DNA of 64,000 bases from Candidatus Nanopelagicales bacterium (lineage in GTDB: Bacteria; Actinomycetota; Actinomycetes; S36-B12). Position 1 is the stretch's first letter. Each line of letters opens with the position of its first letter. Below are positions 43,105-52,737 of this stretch, piece by piece. The translations under genes were made by a program, and so were the position numbers. The stretch is from NCBI GenBank assembly GCA_018402075.1, contig JAGYJP010000002.1, positions 434,001 to 498,000 of the forward strand. Reading direction: 5' to 3'. The notes under the pieces are model-generated. The model saw only the letters and a program-made list of their open reading frames with translations. It searched no databases and was not told where the DNA came from.

Positions 43105-43553
43105 AGCGCGTATTGAATGTTCTGATACATCGGTTAGATCCAGAATTGCCTTTTCCGAAACAAGAACAGCCTGGCGATGCCGGATGGGATGTATACTCAC
43201 GAACATCCCACACACTCAGTCCGGGCGAGAGAGCTTTGATTCCTACAGGTATTTCCATTGCATTGCCGGCCGGATTTGTTGCGCTGGTACATCCACGGAG
43301 TGGCTTAGCACTAAAACATGGTTTTACTCTGGTCAATGCACCGGGAACAGTTGACGCTGGCTACCGAGGAGAGATTTCAGTCATTGGATTGAACTCGGGC
43401 ACCTCTGATTTTGTTATTCGTAGAGGCGATAGAATTGCGCAACTCGTGTTTCTGGAGTTACCACACGTTATTGCCCACGAAGTCACTGAATTGCCCAGCT
43501 CTATTCGATCCGAGGGCGGATTTGGATCCACTGGTGGGCATTCGGATGCTTGA
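43101..43553 (+). CDS. dut: Deoxyuridine triphosphate nucleotidohydrolase
   Basis: This enzyme cleaves dUTP to dUMP and pyrophosphate, keeping uracil out of DNA and feeding thymidylate synthesis. The 150-residue trimeric protein has all five motifs: DAGWDVYS, HPRSGLALKHG, NAPGTVDAGYRGEI, RRGDRIAQLV and the flexible GGFGSTGGHSD tail. The GTG start overlaps the preceding stop by 4 nt, so translation is coupled. The thioesterase - dut - DUF3710 - OB - DUF3159 run is on one strand with small gaps or 4-nt overlaps, which supports a single operon. Confidence 0.97.
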   Translation: MKRVLNVLIHRLDPELPFPKQEQPGDAGWDVYSRTSHTLSPGERALIPTGISIALPAGFVALVHPRSGLALKHGFTLVNAPGTVDAGYRGEISVIGLNSGTSDFVIRRGDRIAQLVFLELPHVIAHEVTELPSSIRSEGGFGSTGGHSDA

Positions 43554-43568
43554 TGTAAGACTTAGCGC

Positions 43569-44216
43569 GTGATGGATGCTGACCAGGAAGCGACCCCGGA
43601 TGTCAACCGTCGTGCAGATGGTCCATTCGATGAATCCGAGGCTATCTTCGAAGGCGTTACTCGCGTGGATCTGGGAGGGCTGCTTTTGGCGGTTCCTCCG
43701 GGGATCGAGCTTCAGGTCCAAGCAGATCAAGCGAGCGGGCGAATAACTCAACTTACTCTGAAAGATGGAAATTCAGGAATGCAAATACATCCCTACGCGG
43801 CCCGAAAATCCGGGGGGATGTGGGATGAAGTACGCACTCAAATTATTAAGTCTGTCAACGATGCAGGTGGCCTTGTCGAGGAAGTTCAGGGTCCGTGGGG
43901 AGCCGAACTCAACGCTCAGATAAGGGCACAGGGAGATAATCCTGGGTTACAGCCAGCCAGATTCGTTGGAATCGACGGGCCGCGGTGGTTTCTTCGCGCA
44001 GTGTTTTTGGGACAGGGCGCAAGAGACAAAGAGGCGGCACAAAGATTGATGGATTGTTTGCGCTCTGCGGTAGTTGTTCGCGGAGGATCTGCCATGGCGC
44101 CGGGTGCGCCCATCATGCTGACTCTTCCTAAACAGGCAGAAAAATTACCTGACAACGCGGAGCGCGCGGTTCCCAATCCTTTTGAGCGAGGCCCTGAGAT
44201 TACGGAGATCCGATGA
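43569..44216 (+). CDS. DUF3710-family protein
   Basis: This 215-residue actinobacterial protein is almost always located after dut. Seen are VTRVDLGGLLLAVPPGIELQVQ (about 30-51), then MWDEVRTQIIKSVNDAGG and WFLRAVFLGQGARD, the recognisable parts of the family. It has no membrane segment or catalytic motif I can name. The function is unknown. The start is GTG 43569 or ATG 43572; neither has a clear ribosome binding site. The end overlaps the next start by 4 nt (ATGA). Confidence 0.85.
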   Translation: MMDADQEATPDVNRRADGPFDESEAIFEGVTRVDLGGLLLAVPPGIELQVQADQASGRITQLTLKDGNSGMQIHPYAARKSGGMWDEVRTQIIKSVNDAGGLVEEVQGPWGAELNAQIRAQGDNPGLQPARFVGIDGPRWFLRAVFLGQGARDKEAAQRLMDCLRSAVVVRGGSAMAPGAPIMLTLPKQAEKLPDNAERAVPNPFERGPEITEIR

Positions 44217-44605
44217 CCGCAGGACGGCTCGCTCGGATCACGCACAAAATATCATCATCGCTCACGCGCTCGGACAATCAAGATTTAGAGGCACATTTGG
44301 ATGAAATGGGAGATCCTTTATCCGATGGCTTTGTAGTGGATATGTGCGAATGTTGTCCCGGAGAGAGAGTGGAAGTAGTGGGGACTGTCAGAGTTGTTGC
44401 TATTCGCCCAAGGGAAGTTGCGCCGGCGGTGGAGATTGAGCTAGCTGATTCAACGGGTTGCATTAGCGTTGTATGGCTGGGTCGGAGAAAGATCCCGGGA
44501 ATAGTTGCCGGTCGCACCATGAAAGTATGTGGTCGTGTCACCTTAAATAAGTCGAAGCCAACAATATTTAATCCCCGATACGAATTGCGTCCCATTTCAT
44601 CATGA
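44213..44605 (+). CDS. OB-fold nucleic-acid-binding protein
   Basis: This 130-residue protein is a single OB-fold domain, with strands EVVGTVRVVAIRP, VEIELADSTGCISVVWLG and RTMKVCGRVTLN, similar to the anticodon-type RecG/AspRS OB-fold. Its partner is unknown; a role with RNA or single-stranded DNA is inferred from the fold only. It is encoded next to dut in many Actinobacteria. The ATG lies in the ATGA overlap with DUF3710, and its own stop overlaps the next start. Confidence 0.82.
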   Translation: MTAGRLARITHKISSSLTRSDNQDLEAHLDEMGDPLSDGFVVDMCECCPGERVEVVGTVRVVAIRPREVAPAVEIELADSTGCISVVWLGRRKIPGIVAGRTMKVCGRVTLNKSKPTIFNPRYELRPISS

Positions 44606-45306
44606 ATCAGGATTCACTCGATCCCGAAAACGCAAACGCCGCGGATGGCGAGGAAATCGATAACGTTCGCGAGGAGATCAAAGCCGAACGAATTATTCTT
44701 GATCGTGCCATCGGCGGATGGAGGGGACTTATTGACAGTGGACTGCCCACTCTCGTTTTCATTATCGCTTTTGTGATCTGGCCCGAAGACTTAATGCGCG
44801 CCGTGATCGCCGCATTAATTGCCGGAGTCGCTGTACTGGTTGTTCGCGTTACGCGAAGAGACCCCACAACGCAGGTTCTGGCAGGTTTTCTCGGCTTGGG
44901 TATTGCGGTTGCATTTACCGCATGGACGGGAAGAGCGGAAAACTTCTTTCTTCCAGGTCTGCTTACAAATCTTGCCTACGGCAGCGCTTTCCTTATCTCT
45001 ATTGTTGTTCGTTGGCCTTTGCTGGGTGTCGCACTTGGTTATTTCACCGGCACGGGAACAGCGTGGCGAAAAGAACCCATGCTCCGCCGAGCCGCAGCAG
45101 CAGCCAGTTGGATCTGGGTTGGGCTGTTCTTTGGCCGATTAATTGTTCAACTACCACTGTTTCTTGCTGAAGCTGTGGGACCGCTGGGCCTCATCAAGAT
45201 AGTCATGGGTTGGCCACTTTTCTTGGCGGCGGCTTACTTCACATATCGAGTTTTGTCACCGGTTTATGCAGAGCTTAATAGTCGGAAGCTTAGTTCGGAT
45301 TCCTAA
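44602..45306 (+). CDS. DUF3159-family membrane protein
   Basis: This 234-residue protein has an acidic N-terminal tail (about 1-30) and about six membrane segments. The polar stretches GGWRGLIDSGLPTLVF and YFTGTGTAWRKEPMLRR are family marks. It is an actinobacterial family of unknown role, always near dut and the OB-fold gene; transport has been suggested from topology only. The ATG overlaps the OB-fold stop by 4 nt. It is the last gene of the operon and is convergent with the TrkA genes. Confidence 0.85.
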   Translation: MNQDSLDPENANAADGEEIDNVREEIKAERIILDRAIGGWRGLIDSGLPTLVFIIAFVIWPEDLMRAVIAALIAGVAVLVVRVTRRDPTTQVLAGFLGLGIAVAFTAWTGRAENFFLPGLLTNLAYGSAFLISIVVRWPLLGVALGYFTGTGTAWRKEPMLRRAAAAASWIWVGLFFGRLIVQLPLFLAEAVGPLGLIKIVMGWPLFLAAAYFTYRVLSPVYAELNSRKLSSDS

Positions 45307-45307
45307 G

Positions 45308-45982
45308 TCAATTCTTTGAAGTAGGTGCATGTCCAAGCATTGATTGAAGCAGTGATTCCTGTCTTGGAGCTGCGACGAAAATCAGTTCATCTCCTACTTC
45401 CATGGGATCATCAGGGCTGGGTGTAATTACTCGATCGCCTCGAACGATTGCCACTAGAGCCGTGTCGTCTGGCCAACTTTGATCGCCCACCCGCTGTCCC
45501 GCCGCAGGTGAATCGTTGGCTAAAGTAATTTCGACAAGGTCAGCGTTGCCTTGTCGGAAAGTGAAAAGTCTCACCAAATCTCCCACGGACACCGCTTCTT
45601 CGACTAAGGCGGACAGCATTCTTGGTGTTGAGACGGCTACGTCTACGCCCCAAGATTCATCGAACATCCACTCATTCTTTGGGTGATTCACGCGAGCTAC
45701 CACTCGCGGCACCCCAAACTCGGTTTTCGCCAAAAGGGAAACAACTAAATTGACCTTGTCGTCGCCGGTTGCCGCCACAACAACGGCGCATTCAGATAGG
45801 TGCGCTGATTCGAGTGCACTTAGTTCGCAAGCGTCAGCCATTAATGTTTCTGCGCCTTCTACTACGCCGGGGCGCGCGAGGAGAGCATCCCGATCTATCA
45901 AGAGAATGCTGTGTCCATTGTGTATAAGTTCTCGAGCGATTGCGCGCCCAACTTTGCCCGCACCTGCAATGGCGACTCTCAC
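45308..45982 (-). CDS. TrkA-family K+ channel/transport regulatory protein, copy 2
   Basis: This 224-residue protein has an N-terminal RCK Rossmann domain with the NAD-binding loop VAIAGAGKVGRAIAREL (1-17) and Asp at the end of strand 2, and a C-terminal TrkA_C domain (about 140-215). It should bind NAD(H) on the cytosolic side of a K+ uptake system. It overlaps copy 1 by 4 nt in the same operon. Tandem trkA genes here match mycobacterial ceoB/ceoC. A membrane K+ partner is not in the window unless the APC permease at 46767 serves. Confidence 0.9.
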   Translation of the reverse strand: MRVAIAGAGKVGRAIARELIHNGHSILLIDRDALLARPGVVEGAETLMADACELSALESAHLSECAVVVAATGDDKVNLVVSLLAKTEFGVPRVVARVNHPKNEWMFDESWGVDVAVSTPRMLSALVEEAVSVGDLVRLFTFRQGNADLVEITLANDSPAAGQRVGDQSWPDDTALVAIVRGDRVITPSPDDPMEVGDELIFVAAPRQESLLQSMLGHAPTSKN

Positions 45983-46668
45983 GATAACCCAACTCTCTCA
46001 GAGTTTCCGTCGCGAGCAAGACATATATCCTCAATTGCCGCTCTGTTGTTTGAGTGAAAGAGCATGTAAACCGTGTCACCGTCTTGGAGCACATGTGATC
46101 GATTTGGTAATTCGGTTGAGCCGTAGCGAGTAATGAAAGCGATTCTTGCGCCCGTTGCCAACTCCAATTCGCTAGCGTTCCTTCCTAGCCATTTTTCAGA
46201 AAGTGGTACTTCGGCAAGTGCTATGGAACCAGTGGGATCCATATATTCAACGCTCGCGGCGGTAGGCAGCACGGCTCTCATGATTTGGCCCGCTGTCCAG
46301 GAGACTGTCGCTACGGTGGGGATTCCTAGCCTTTGGTACACCGCTGCTCTTTGGGGGTCATAGATGCGAGCCACCACGTGAGGTACACCGTAAGTTTCCC
46401 GAGCTACTCGAGCCGCCAAGATGTTGCTGTTATCCCCGCTGCTGACAGCCGCAAATGCGTGCGCGCGCTCAATACCGGCCGCCTCGAGTGTCTCACGATC
46501 GAATCCAACGCCTTTGACGGTTGTGCCAGAAAAGGTGGAATTCAACTTTCGAAAAGACGAGGACTCCTGGTCGACGACTGAAACCGAATGCCCTTGATCG
46601 TCGAGAAGAGTCGCTAGCAACGATCCGACACGCCCGCAGCCCATTATGACTATGTGCACGAGGGACAC
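45979..46668 (-). CDS. TrkA-family K+ channel/transport regulatory protein, copy 1
   Basis: This 229-residue RCK protein has the NAD loop IMGCGRVGSLLATLLDDQG (about 7-25) and conserved SSGDNSNILAARVA and VVARIYDPQRA in the Rossmann domain, plus a TrkA_C domain (about 140-220). It resembles copy 2 but the two are clearly diverged, as in other Actinobacteria, so they may form a hetero-oligomer. GTG start; no strong ribosome binding site. It is divergent from the APC permease gene with a 98-bp gap. Confidence 0.9.
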   Translation of the reverse strand: MSLVHIVIMGCGRVGSLLATLLDDQGHSVSVVDQESSSFRKLNSTFSGTTVKGVGFDRETLEAAGIERAHAFAAVSSGDNSNILAARVARETYGVPHVVARIYDPQRAAVYQRLGIPTVATVSWTAGQIMRAVLPTAASVEYMDPTGSIALAEVPLSEKWLGRNASELELATGARIAFITRYGSTELPNRSHVLQDGDTVYMLFHSNNRAAIEDICLARDGNSERVGLS

Positions 46669-46752
46669 GCTACACCCGAGCTCACCTCACACACGTCTGA
46701 TCACTCCGGATCCTCTCCATACCGTCTTGGGCACAGGACATCCCCGGAGGAT

Positions 46753-46758
46753 TAGGCT
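46753..46758 (+). promoter_or_regulatory. -10 box of the APC permease gene, leaderless type
   Basis: TAGGCT ends 8 nt before the GTG at 46767. GGAGG at 46746-46750 lies upstream of the -10 and so cannot act as a ribosome binding site for this transcript. Confidence 0.55.
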
Positions 46759-46766
46759 TCGCTTTC

Positions 46767-48728
46767 GTGGGTCTTTCTGATGCTGTAAAACGGATCGTGC
46801 TGGGTAGAGCATTACGTTCTGACAGGATTTCCGAAACCCTCCTGCCGAAACGAATTGCGTTACCCGTTTACGCCAGTGATGCGCTCTCGTCCAATGCATA
46901 TGCAACCCAAGAGATCTTGTTGGTTCTTTCGCTTGGTGGCGCGTCGCTTTTTGCCTATGGACCTTGGGTGGCGGCAGCCGTAGTCATTGTGTACTTCACA
47001 GTCATTGCGTCTTATCGACAAAACGTGCGCGCTTATCCGAACGGAGGTGGTGACTACGATGTTGTTTCCAAGAATTTAGGCTCCCGGTGGGGAGTTTTTG
47101 TGGGCAGCGCCTTGCTTGTTGATTACGTGCTTACTGTTGCAGTCTCGGTTTCGGCCGCCGTACAAAATCTTGGATCTACGATTTCATTTGTGGGGGATCA
47201 CAATGTGTGGTTCGCAGTGGGAATTGTGGCGATCATTACGATTGTGAATTTGCGTGGAGTCAAGGATTCACGCGCACTATTTACGATTCCCACTTATATT
47301 TTTGTCTTCTCCGTACTCATCATGATTGCGGTGGCGCTAGTCAAGGCAATGCGTGGTGAGCCAATGATTGCTGAAAGTGCCGATTGGCAAATTTCTGAGG
47401 AAGGCCTTCTTACTGGATTTGCACTTATATTCTTACTGGCTCGATCATTCTCGTCCGGCACCACAGCCCTCACTGGTATTGAGGCGGTGACAAATGGTGT
47501 TCCCTCATTCCGTGAGCCGAAATCCAGAAACGCAGCAACGACACTTTTACTGCTCGGGCTCATCAGCATGACTATGTTCGCGGGAATTACTTGGTTGGCA
47601 TTAAAGACTGGGGTTAAAGTCACATCAAATAATGCTGAACTTATCGGTCTTCCCGAAGGACAGAATCAAAAAACAGTGATCGTTCAAGTAGCGGGTGCTG
47701 TTTTCAACAACACAGGTTGGGTGATGTTGTTCATTTCGTTCGCCACCGCAATCATTTTGGCTTTAGCAGCAAATACCGCATTTCATGCTTTTCCATTAAT
47801 GGGTTCAATATTGGCTCGAGACGGATACTTGCCCCGTCAGCTGCACACGCGGGGGAATCGATTGGCGTTTAGTAATGGGATTTTGGTTCTAGCGGCACTT
47901 GCAATTCTACTTATCATCGTCTTTCAAGCTAATGTCACTGAGCTTATTCAGCTGTATATTGTCGGGGTATTTGTATCCTTCACTTTGAGTCAGCTTGGCA
48001 TGATCAAACATTGGTCTCAATTGCTCAAGCACCCGAGCAATACAGACGAAAGTGGAAAGTATTATCGGTCACGATTGGTCAATATTTTCGGATTCATCAT
48101 GACAGGATCGGTTCTCGTCATTGTTGTTGTGTCGAAATTTGCAACCGGCGCGTGGATTGTGGTGGTTGCAATTCCAGTCATATTCATTCTTATGTTGGCA
48201 ATTAATCGACATTATGAGATGGTTCGGAGGGAATTATCAACTTTAGAAACCGATAACGTAACGTTGCCTGCGAGGGTTCATGCGTTAGTGCTGGTGTCCA
48301 AGGTCCATAAACCTACCCTGCGGGCGCTTGCTTATGCTCGAGCTAGCAGACCGAATGTTTTGGAAGCTTTGATGGTAAATGTGGACGATCGAGAGTCCCA
48401 ATTGCTTGAGAATGAATGGGCACGCCGTGGAATTCCCGTGACACTCAAGATCCTGGATTCACCATATCGAGAAATAACCAAGCCGATTCTTGACTATGTG
48501 AAAGCAATTCGCATGGAATCCCCCCATGATCTCATCGCTGTGTTTGTTCCTCAATATGTCGTTGGCCATTGGTGGGAGCAATTACTTCACAATCAATCTG
48601 CGCTGCGCCTAAAAAGAAGGCTTCTCTTCTCAAACTCTGTAATGGTCATCAGCGTCCCGTGGCAATTAGAGTCAAGTGAGAATAGTTTGGCGAACATCTT
48701 CGAGGATGAAGCACCACGTGATAAATGA
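46767..48728 (+). CDS. APC-superfamily amino-acid/K+ permease
   Basis: This 653-residue membrane protein has about 12 membrane segments (residues about 30-480) and a C-terminal cytosolic part (about 480-653) resembling a universal-stress-like fold. The APC signature region includes LPVYASDALSSNAYATQEIL (about 29-48) and SSGTTALTGIEAVTNGVPSF. Mycobacterial Rv2690c has the same place beside the TrkA genes. Recent work links such APC proteins to K+ uptake (KimA-like), and the two TrkA-type genes next door make a K+ role plausible but unproven. GTG start, probably leaderless. It overlaps the next gene by 23 nt. Confidence 0.83.
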   Translation: MGLSDAVKRIVLGRALRSDRISETLLPKRIALPVYASDALSSNAYATQEILLVLSLGGASLFAYGPWVAAAVVIVYFTVIASYRQNVRAYPNGGGDYDVVSKNLGSRWGVFVGSALLVDYVLTVAVSVSAAVQNLGSTISFVGDHNVWFAVGIVAIITIVNLRGVKDSRALFTIPTYIFVFSVLIMIAVALVKAMRGEPMIAESADWQISEEGLLTGFALIFLLARSFSSGTTALTGIEAVTNGVPSFREPKSRNAATTLLLLGLISMTMFAGITWLALKTGVKVTSNNAELIGLPEGQNQKTVIVQVAGAVFNNTGWVMLFISFATAIILALAANTAFHAFPLMGSILARDGYLPRQLHTRGNRLAFSNGILVLAALAILLIIVFQANVTELIQLYIVGVFVSFTLSQLGMIKHWSQLLKHPSNTDESGKYYRSRLVNIFGFIMTGSVLVIVVVSKFATGAWIVVVAIPVIFILMLAINRHYEMVRRELSTLETDNVTLPARVHALVLVSKVHKPTLRALAYARASRPNVLEALMVNVDDRESQLLENEWARRGIPVTLKILDSPYREITKPILDYVKAIRMESPHDLIAVFVPQYVVGHWWEQLLHNQSALRLKRRLLFSNSVMVISVPWQLESSENSLANIFEDEAPRDK

Positions 48729-49926
48729 ACCTCTAACCGTCGGATCTAATGTGTCGGTTCGCGTTGGAAAGATCGTGCATGGCGGTCACTTTATTGCGCA
48801 TCATGACGGAAAAACGATCTTTGTTCGTGGAGCAGTTGATGGAGAAGAAGTAGATGTGCGGATCACGTCGAAGCGAAAAAACGTCTACTTTGCGGAGACT
48901 ATTTCGATTATTGAGCCCAGTAGTTATAGGGTTCGAGCTCCTTGCGAATCCAGTTCCGATTGTGGCGGGTGTGATTTCCAATATATAGATCTCGCATATC
49001 AGCGGAATCTTAAGGGGCAGGTGCTTAGAGAATCCTTGATGAGATTTTCGGGGCAAGATCCGACCCTTATCCTCAATCTGGTTGAGGAGAGTGTGCGGGA
49101 ACTCCACTCTGGCGATTTGGCTGGATCACGTTGGCGGCATAGGTCACGTTTCGTCTGGAAAGATGGATGGCATATGCGGCGTCACTCCTCACACGATTTG
49201 GTATCGACTCCTGAGTGCACGATCATCACTGGCGCAATGCAGCAAACCCTCAACGGCGTAGAAGATCTTCTTGATGGTGAGTATCTCGTTGCCGAAGGAA
49301 TCAATGGTGTGACCCTCGTGTCTGAAACTGAGCATATTTCTGGGCCTACTTACTTAGAGCACACTGCCTTCGATAATCGATGGCGAGTTAGACCGCAGGC
49401 TTTTTGGCAGGCCGATCCCAATGTGATCGATGCCATTGCGGGATTTATTGACGAGTCAAGATACGTGCGTCAAGGCGAGTCGTGGTGGGATCTCTATGGC
49501 GGATCAGGAGTTTTTGCGGCATTCCTTGCAAGTCGGGTTGGACATGCCGGCCGAGTCATTACCGTTGATGCCGACCTGGCGTCTTATGAAGGCGCCAAAA
49601 CAGCCCTACAAGGACATGAAAATATCCATGTGGTTCATTCGAATATCGAAGGATTTTTGCGGAATGTTGGCTTATCGGAGAGACCTGTTGTTCAAGGGGT
49701 AATACTTGATCCGCCTCGGTCAGGAGCGGGGGAGTCTGTCATTAGGCGGATCATGGAAATTGAACCTACATATGTGGTTTACATCGCATGTGATCCCGTG
49801 TCTCTCTCGCGGGATATTAAGTTTCTGGGCGAAAAGTATCGACTAATGTCTGTCTGCGCATGGGATGCATTCCCCATGTCTTACCATTTTGAGACCGTTG
49901 CGCTGTTGACACTCAATATATCTTGA
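48706..49926 (+). CDS. TrmA/RlmD-type class I RNA uridine-C5 methyltransferase
   Basis: This SAM-dependent enzyme methylates C5 of uridine in rRNA or tRNA. The protein, about 406 residues, has an N-terminal TRAM domain, the 4Fe-4S cysteines APCESSSDCGGCDFQYI (about 75-91) with a fourth Cys in STPECTI, the SAM-binding WDLYGGSGVFAAFLA, and the catalytic block LDPPRSGAGE and VYIACDPVSLSRDI, whose Cys is the nucleophile. The start is ATG 48706 or GTG 48718; both overlap the APC gene. Which base is methylated is unknown. Its stop codon lies inside the palindrome that precedes acnA. Confidence 0.88.
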   Translation: MKHHVINEPLTVGSNVSVRVGKIVHGGHFIAHHDGKTIFVRGAVDGEEVDVRITSKRKNVYFAETISIIEPSSYRVRAPCESSSDCGGCDFQYIDLAYQRNLKGQVLRESLMRFSGQDPTLILNLVEESVRELHSGDLAGSRWRHRSRFVWKDGWHMRRHSSHDLVSTPECTIITGAMQQTLNGVEDLLDGEYLVAEGINGVTLVSETEHISGPTYLEHTAFDNRWRVRPQAFWQADPNVIDAIAGFIDESRYVRQGESWWDLYGGSGVFAAFLASRVGHAGRVITVDADLASYEGAKTALQGHENIHVVHSNIEGFLRNVGLSERPVVQGVILDPPRSGAGESVIRRIMEIEPTYVVYIACDPVSLSRDIKFLGEKYRLMSVCAWDAFPMSYHFETVALLTLNIS

Positions 49927-49936
49927 CGTCAAGATA
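49919..49936. promoter_or_regulatory. Perfect 18-bp palindrome over the acnA -35, probable repressor operator
   Basis: TATCTTGACGTCAAGATA is a perfect inverted repeat (9 + 9). It contains TTGACG (49923-49928), a good -35, and TAGGCT (49944-49949) follows as a -10 with a 15-nt spacer. A bound repressor would block acnA. The left arm overlaps the stop codon of the methyltransferase gene. The start codon of acnA lies 73 bp downstream. Confidence 0.7.
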
Positions 49937-50009
49937 AATCTGGTAGGCTGATGATGTTGAGCGAATGTGAACCACGAGCATTCAAATTTGAGAGTTTATG
50001 GAGGAAACA

Positions 50010-52676
50010 GTGTCGGGTTCTGGACATCCGAATTCATTTAATGCCCGTCAAGAACTTGTTGTGGGGGGCTCATCTTTCGAGATATATGCGATCGACAGTG
50101 TCCCAGGCTCAGAGGATCTACCATTTACGCACAAGATTTTGCTTGAAAACCTGCTACGTACCGAAGATGGCACCAATGTAACGAGGGGAACAATCTCGGC
50201 CCTTGGCAACTGGGAGGCAAGTGATCACCCATCTGAGGAGATCCAGTTCACTCCTGCTCGTGTGGTGATGCAGGATTTCACGGGGGTTCCTGTGGTTGTT
50301 GATTTGGCGACCATGCGCGAAGCCGTTATTGAACTTGGGGGTAATCCCACAAAAATAGAGCCGCTTAACCCAGCCGAACTGGTAATTGACCATTCCGTTA
50401 TTGCGGATTTCTTTGGTCACCTAGATTCGGCAGAGAAAAATGTCGAGCTTGAGTATCAACGCAATAGAGAGCGTTATCAATTTCTGCGTTGGGGCCAAGG
50501 GGCTTTCGAGGAATTTAAGGTAGTACCGCCTGGAACTGGCATTGTTCATCAGGTCAACATCGAAAATCTTGCTCGCGTAATTATGGCTCGTGCAGGTAAG
50601 GCTTATCCCGATACCGTCGTTGGCACTGATTCGCACACCACCATGGTGAATGGATTAGGAGTCCTTGGGTGGGGAGTAGGTGGTATCGAGGCTGAGGCAG
50701 CCATGTTGGGTCAACCTGTTTCCATGCTCATTCCACGCGTGGTCGGTTTCAAATTGACAGGTGCACTGCCTGCAGGTGCCACTGCTACAGACTTGGTGTT
50801 GACCATCACTCAAATGCTTCGTCAGCACGGCGTAGTGGGCAAGTTTGTGGAGTTTTACGGCGATGGCATCGGCAGTGTGTCACTGGCTAATCGGGCAACA
50901 ATTGGGAACATGAGCCCGGAGTATGGCAGCACTGTCGCTATCTTTCCTATTGATGACATCACGCTTGACTATCTGCGGTTAACTGGGCGTTCAGAAGAAC
51001 ACATTGAACTAGTGAAGGTCTATTCACAGCGCCAAGGCCTTTGGCATGACCCGCTTCATGAGCCTAAATACTCGGAGTTAATCGAACTTGACATGAACAC
51101 TGTTGTGCCCAGTATCGCAGGGCCAAAGCGACCACAAGATCGAATAAATCTCACCGATGCCAAAGCGGCATTCGAGAAGAACATTCTTGAGTACACGAAT
51201 AATCCTCGCCAGGAAGCAGTCATTTCGCTAAACGGTGAAGATTGTGTTCTCACTCATGGCGCCGTCACCATTGCTGCAATTACATCCTGCACAAATACAT
51301 CGAATCCGGCGGTGATGTTGGGAGCCGGATTGTTGGCACGAAATGCTGTAGAAAGAGGTTTAAGCACAAAGCCGTGGGTGAAAACATCATTGGCACCCGG
51401 ATCGAAAGTTGTTACTGACTACTACTCGCGCTCCGGATTGGATACTTATCTCAATAAATTGGGTTTCGATGTCGTGGGCTATGGCTGCACTACATGCATT
51501 GGAAATTCTGGACCCCTCATACCGGAGGTGTCAGCAGCAGTAAATGAATGTGATTTGTCCGTTGCGGCAGTTCTTAGCGGTAACCGAAATTTTGAAGGCC
51601 GAATAAACCCAGATATTAAAATGAATTATTTGGCTTCACCACCTTTGGTAGTTGCTTATGCTTTAGCAGGAACCATGAACATCGACATTTCTCAAGATTC
51701 ATTAGGCCTTGATCCACAAGGGCAACCCGTTTACTTGCGGGATATTTGGCCGACTGAGTTCGAAATTGAGAAAGTGATGTCGGAATCAATCGATGCGGAC
51801 ATGTATACCCGCAGGTACGCAGATGTTTTTGCCGGCGATAAAGCTTGGCGGGATTTACCAACGCCTACTGGCTCGGTATTTGCATGGGATTCCCAGAGCA
51901 CCTACGTTCGTAAGCCTCCTTATTTTGAGAACATGACTCGCGAACCGGAACCTGTCTCAGATATTCAGAATGCCAGAGTATTGGCCAAACTGGGCGATTC
52001 CGTGACCACAGATCACATCTCTCCAGCTGGAAATATCAAAGTGGACTCACCCGCGGGCCGGTATCTGCTCGACCACGGAGTTGATCGAAAAGACTTCAAT
52101 TCATACGGCTCCCGTAGAGGAAATCACGAAGTTATGATTCGTGGGACTTTTGCGAATATTCGACTGAAGAATCTGTTACTAGATGGCAAAGAAGGCGGAT
52201 TCACTATCAATTTTAATGATCCGAGTAATCCCGTGACGACAATTTTTGAGGCTTCGGAGGCTTATCAATCGGCTGGAACACCACTGCTCATCCTTGCGGG
52301 TAAGGAGTATGGGTCAGGATCGAGCCGAGATTGGGCAGCGAAAGGCACGGCACTTTTAGGTGTGAAGGCAGTCATTGCAGAGTCGTATGAACGTATACAT
52401 CGATCGAATCTTATTGGTATGGGAGTTCTCCCACTGCAATTCCCACCGGGGGAGAATGCAGAGTCACTTGGGCTTCATGGCGACGAAACGTTCACCATTA
52501 CGGGTATTGAGGGACTCAACAGCGGTACTACGCCCGAGGCGCTGCACGTTGAGGCCACGTCTCATGGTGGAACCACTGTGAAGTTCATGGCGCCATTGCG
52601 CATTGATACTCCGGGAGAGGCAGACTATTACCGCAACGGGGGAATTCTTCAATATGTGCTTCGTTCGCTCTTGTGA
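50010..52676 (+). CDS. acnA: Aconitate hydratase A
   Basis: This 4Fe-4S enzyme interconverts citrate and isocitrate in the TCA cycle. From the GTG at 50010 the protein is 888 residues; GGAGG at 50000-50004 with a 5-nt spacer decides this start over the ATG at 49998, which overlaps the ribosome binding site. Cluster cysteines are in [11 protein letters not shown] and [13 protein letters not shown], and the active-site Arg/Ser block is [34 protein letters not shown] is the substrate block. Upstream sits an 18-bp palindrome that overlaps the -35, so repression is likely; corynebacterial aconitase is repressed by AcnR, but the palindrome differs from the site I know for it. Confidence 0.97.
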   Translation: MSGSGHPNSFNARQELVVGGSSFEIYAIDSVPGSEDLPFTHKILLENLLRTEDGTNVTRGTISALGNWEASDHPSEEIQFTPARVVMQDFTGVPVVVDLATMREAVIELGGNPTKIEPLNPAELVIDHSVIADFFGHLDSAEKNVELEYQRNRERYQFLRWGQGAFEEFKVVPPGTGIVHQVNIENLARVIMARAGKAYPDTVVGTDSHTTMVNGLGVLGWGVGGIEAEAAMLGQPVSMLIPRVVGFKLTGALPAGATATDLVLTITQMLRQHGVVGKFVEFYGDGIGSVSLANRATIGNMSPEYGSTVAIFPIDDITLDYLRLTGRSEEHIELVKVYSQRQGLWHDPLHEPKYSELIELDMNTVVPSIAGPKRPQDRINLTDAKAAFEKNILEYTNNPRQEAVISLNGEDCVLTHGAVTIAAITSCTNTSNPAVMLGAGLLARNAVERGLSTKPWVKTSLAPGSKVVTDYYSRSGLDTYLNKLGFDVVGYGCTTCIGNSGPLIPEVSAAVNECDLSVAAVLSGNRNFEGRINPDIKMNYLASPPLVVAYALAGTMNIDISQDSLGLDPQGQPVYLRDIWPTEFEIEKVMSESIDADMYTRRYADVFAGDKAWRDLPTPTGSVFAWDSQSTYVRKPPYFENMTREPEPVSDIQNARVLAKLGDSVTTDHISPAGNIKVDSPAGRYLLDHGVDRKDFNSYGSRRGNHEVMIRGTFANIRLKNLLLDGKEGGFTINFNDPSNPVTTIFEASEAYQSAGTPLLILAGKEYGSGSSRDWAAKGTALLGVKAVIAESYERIHRSNLIGMGVLPLQFPPGENAESLGLHGDETFTITGIEGLNSGTTPEALHVEATSHGGTTVKFMAPLRIDTPGEADYYRNGGILQYVLRSLL

Positions 52677-52737
52677 CATGTAGTTCGAACGACATGTGGT
52701 GCGTACCTGAAGGTCTCACTATTTTGAAGGTTTGTAC

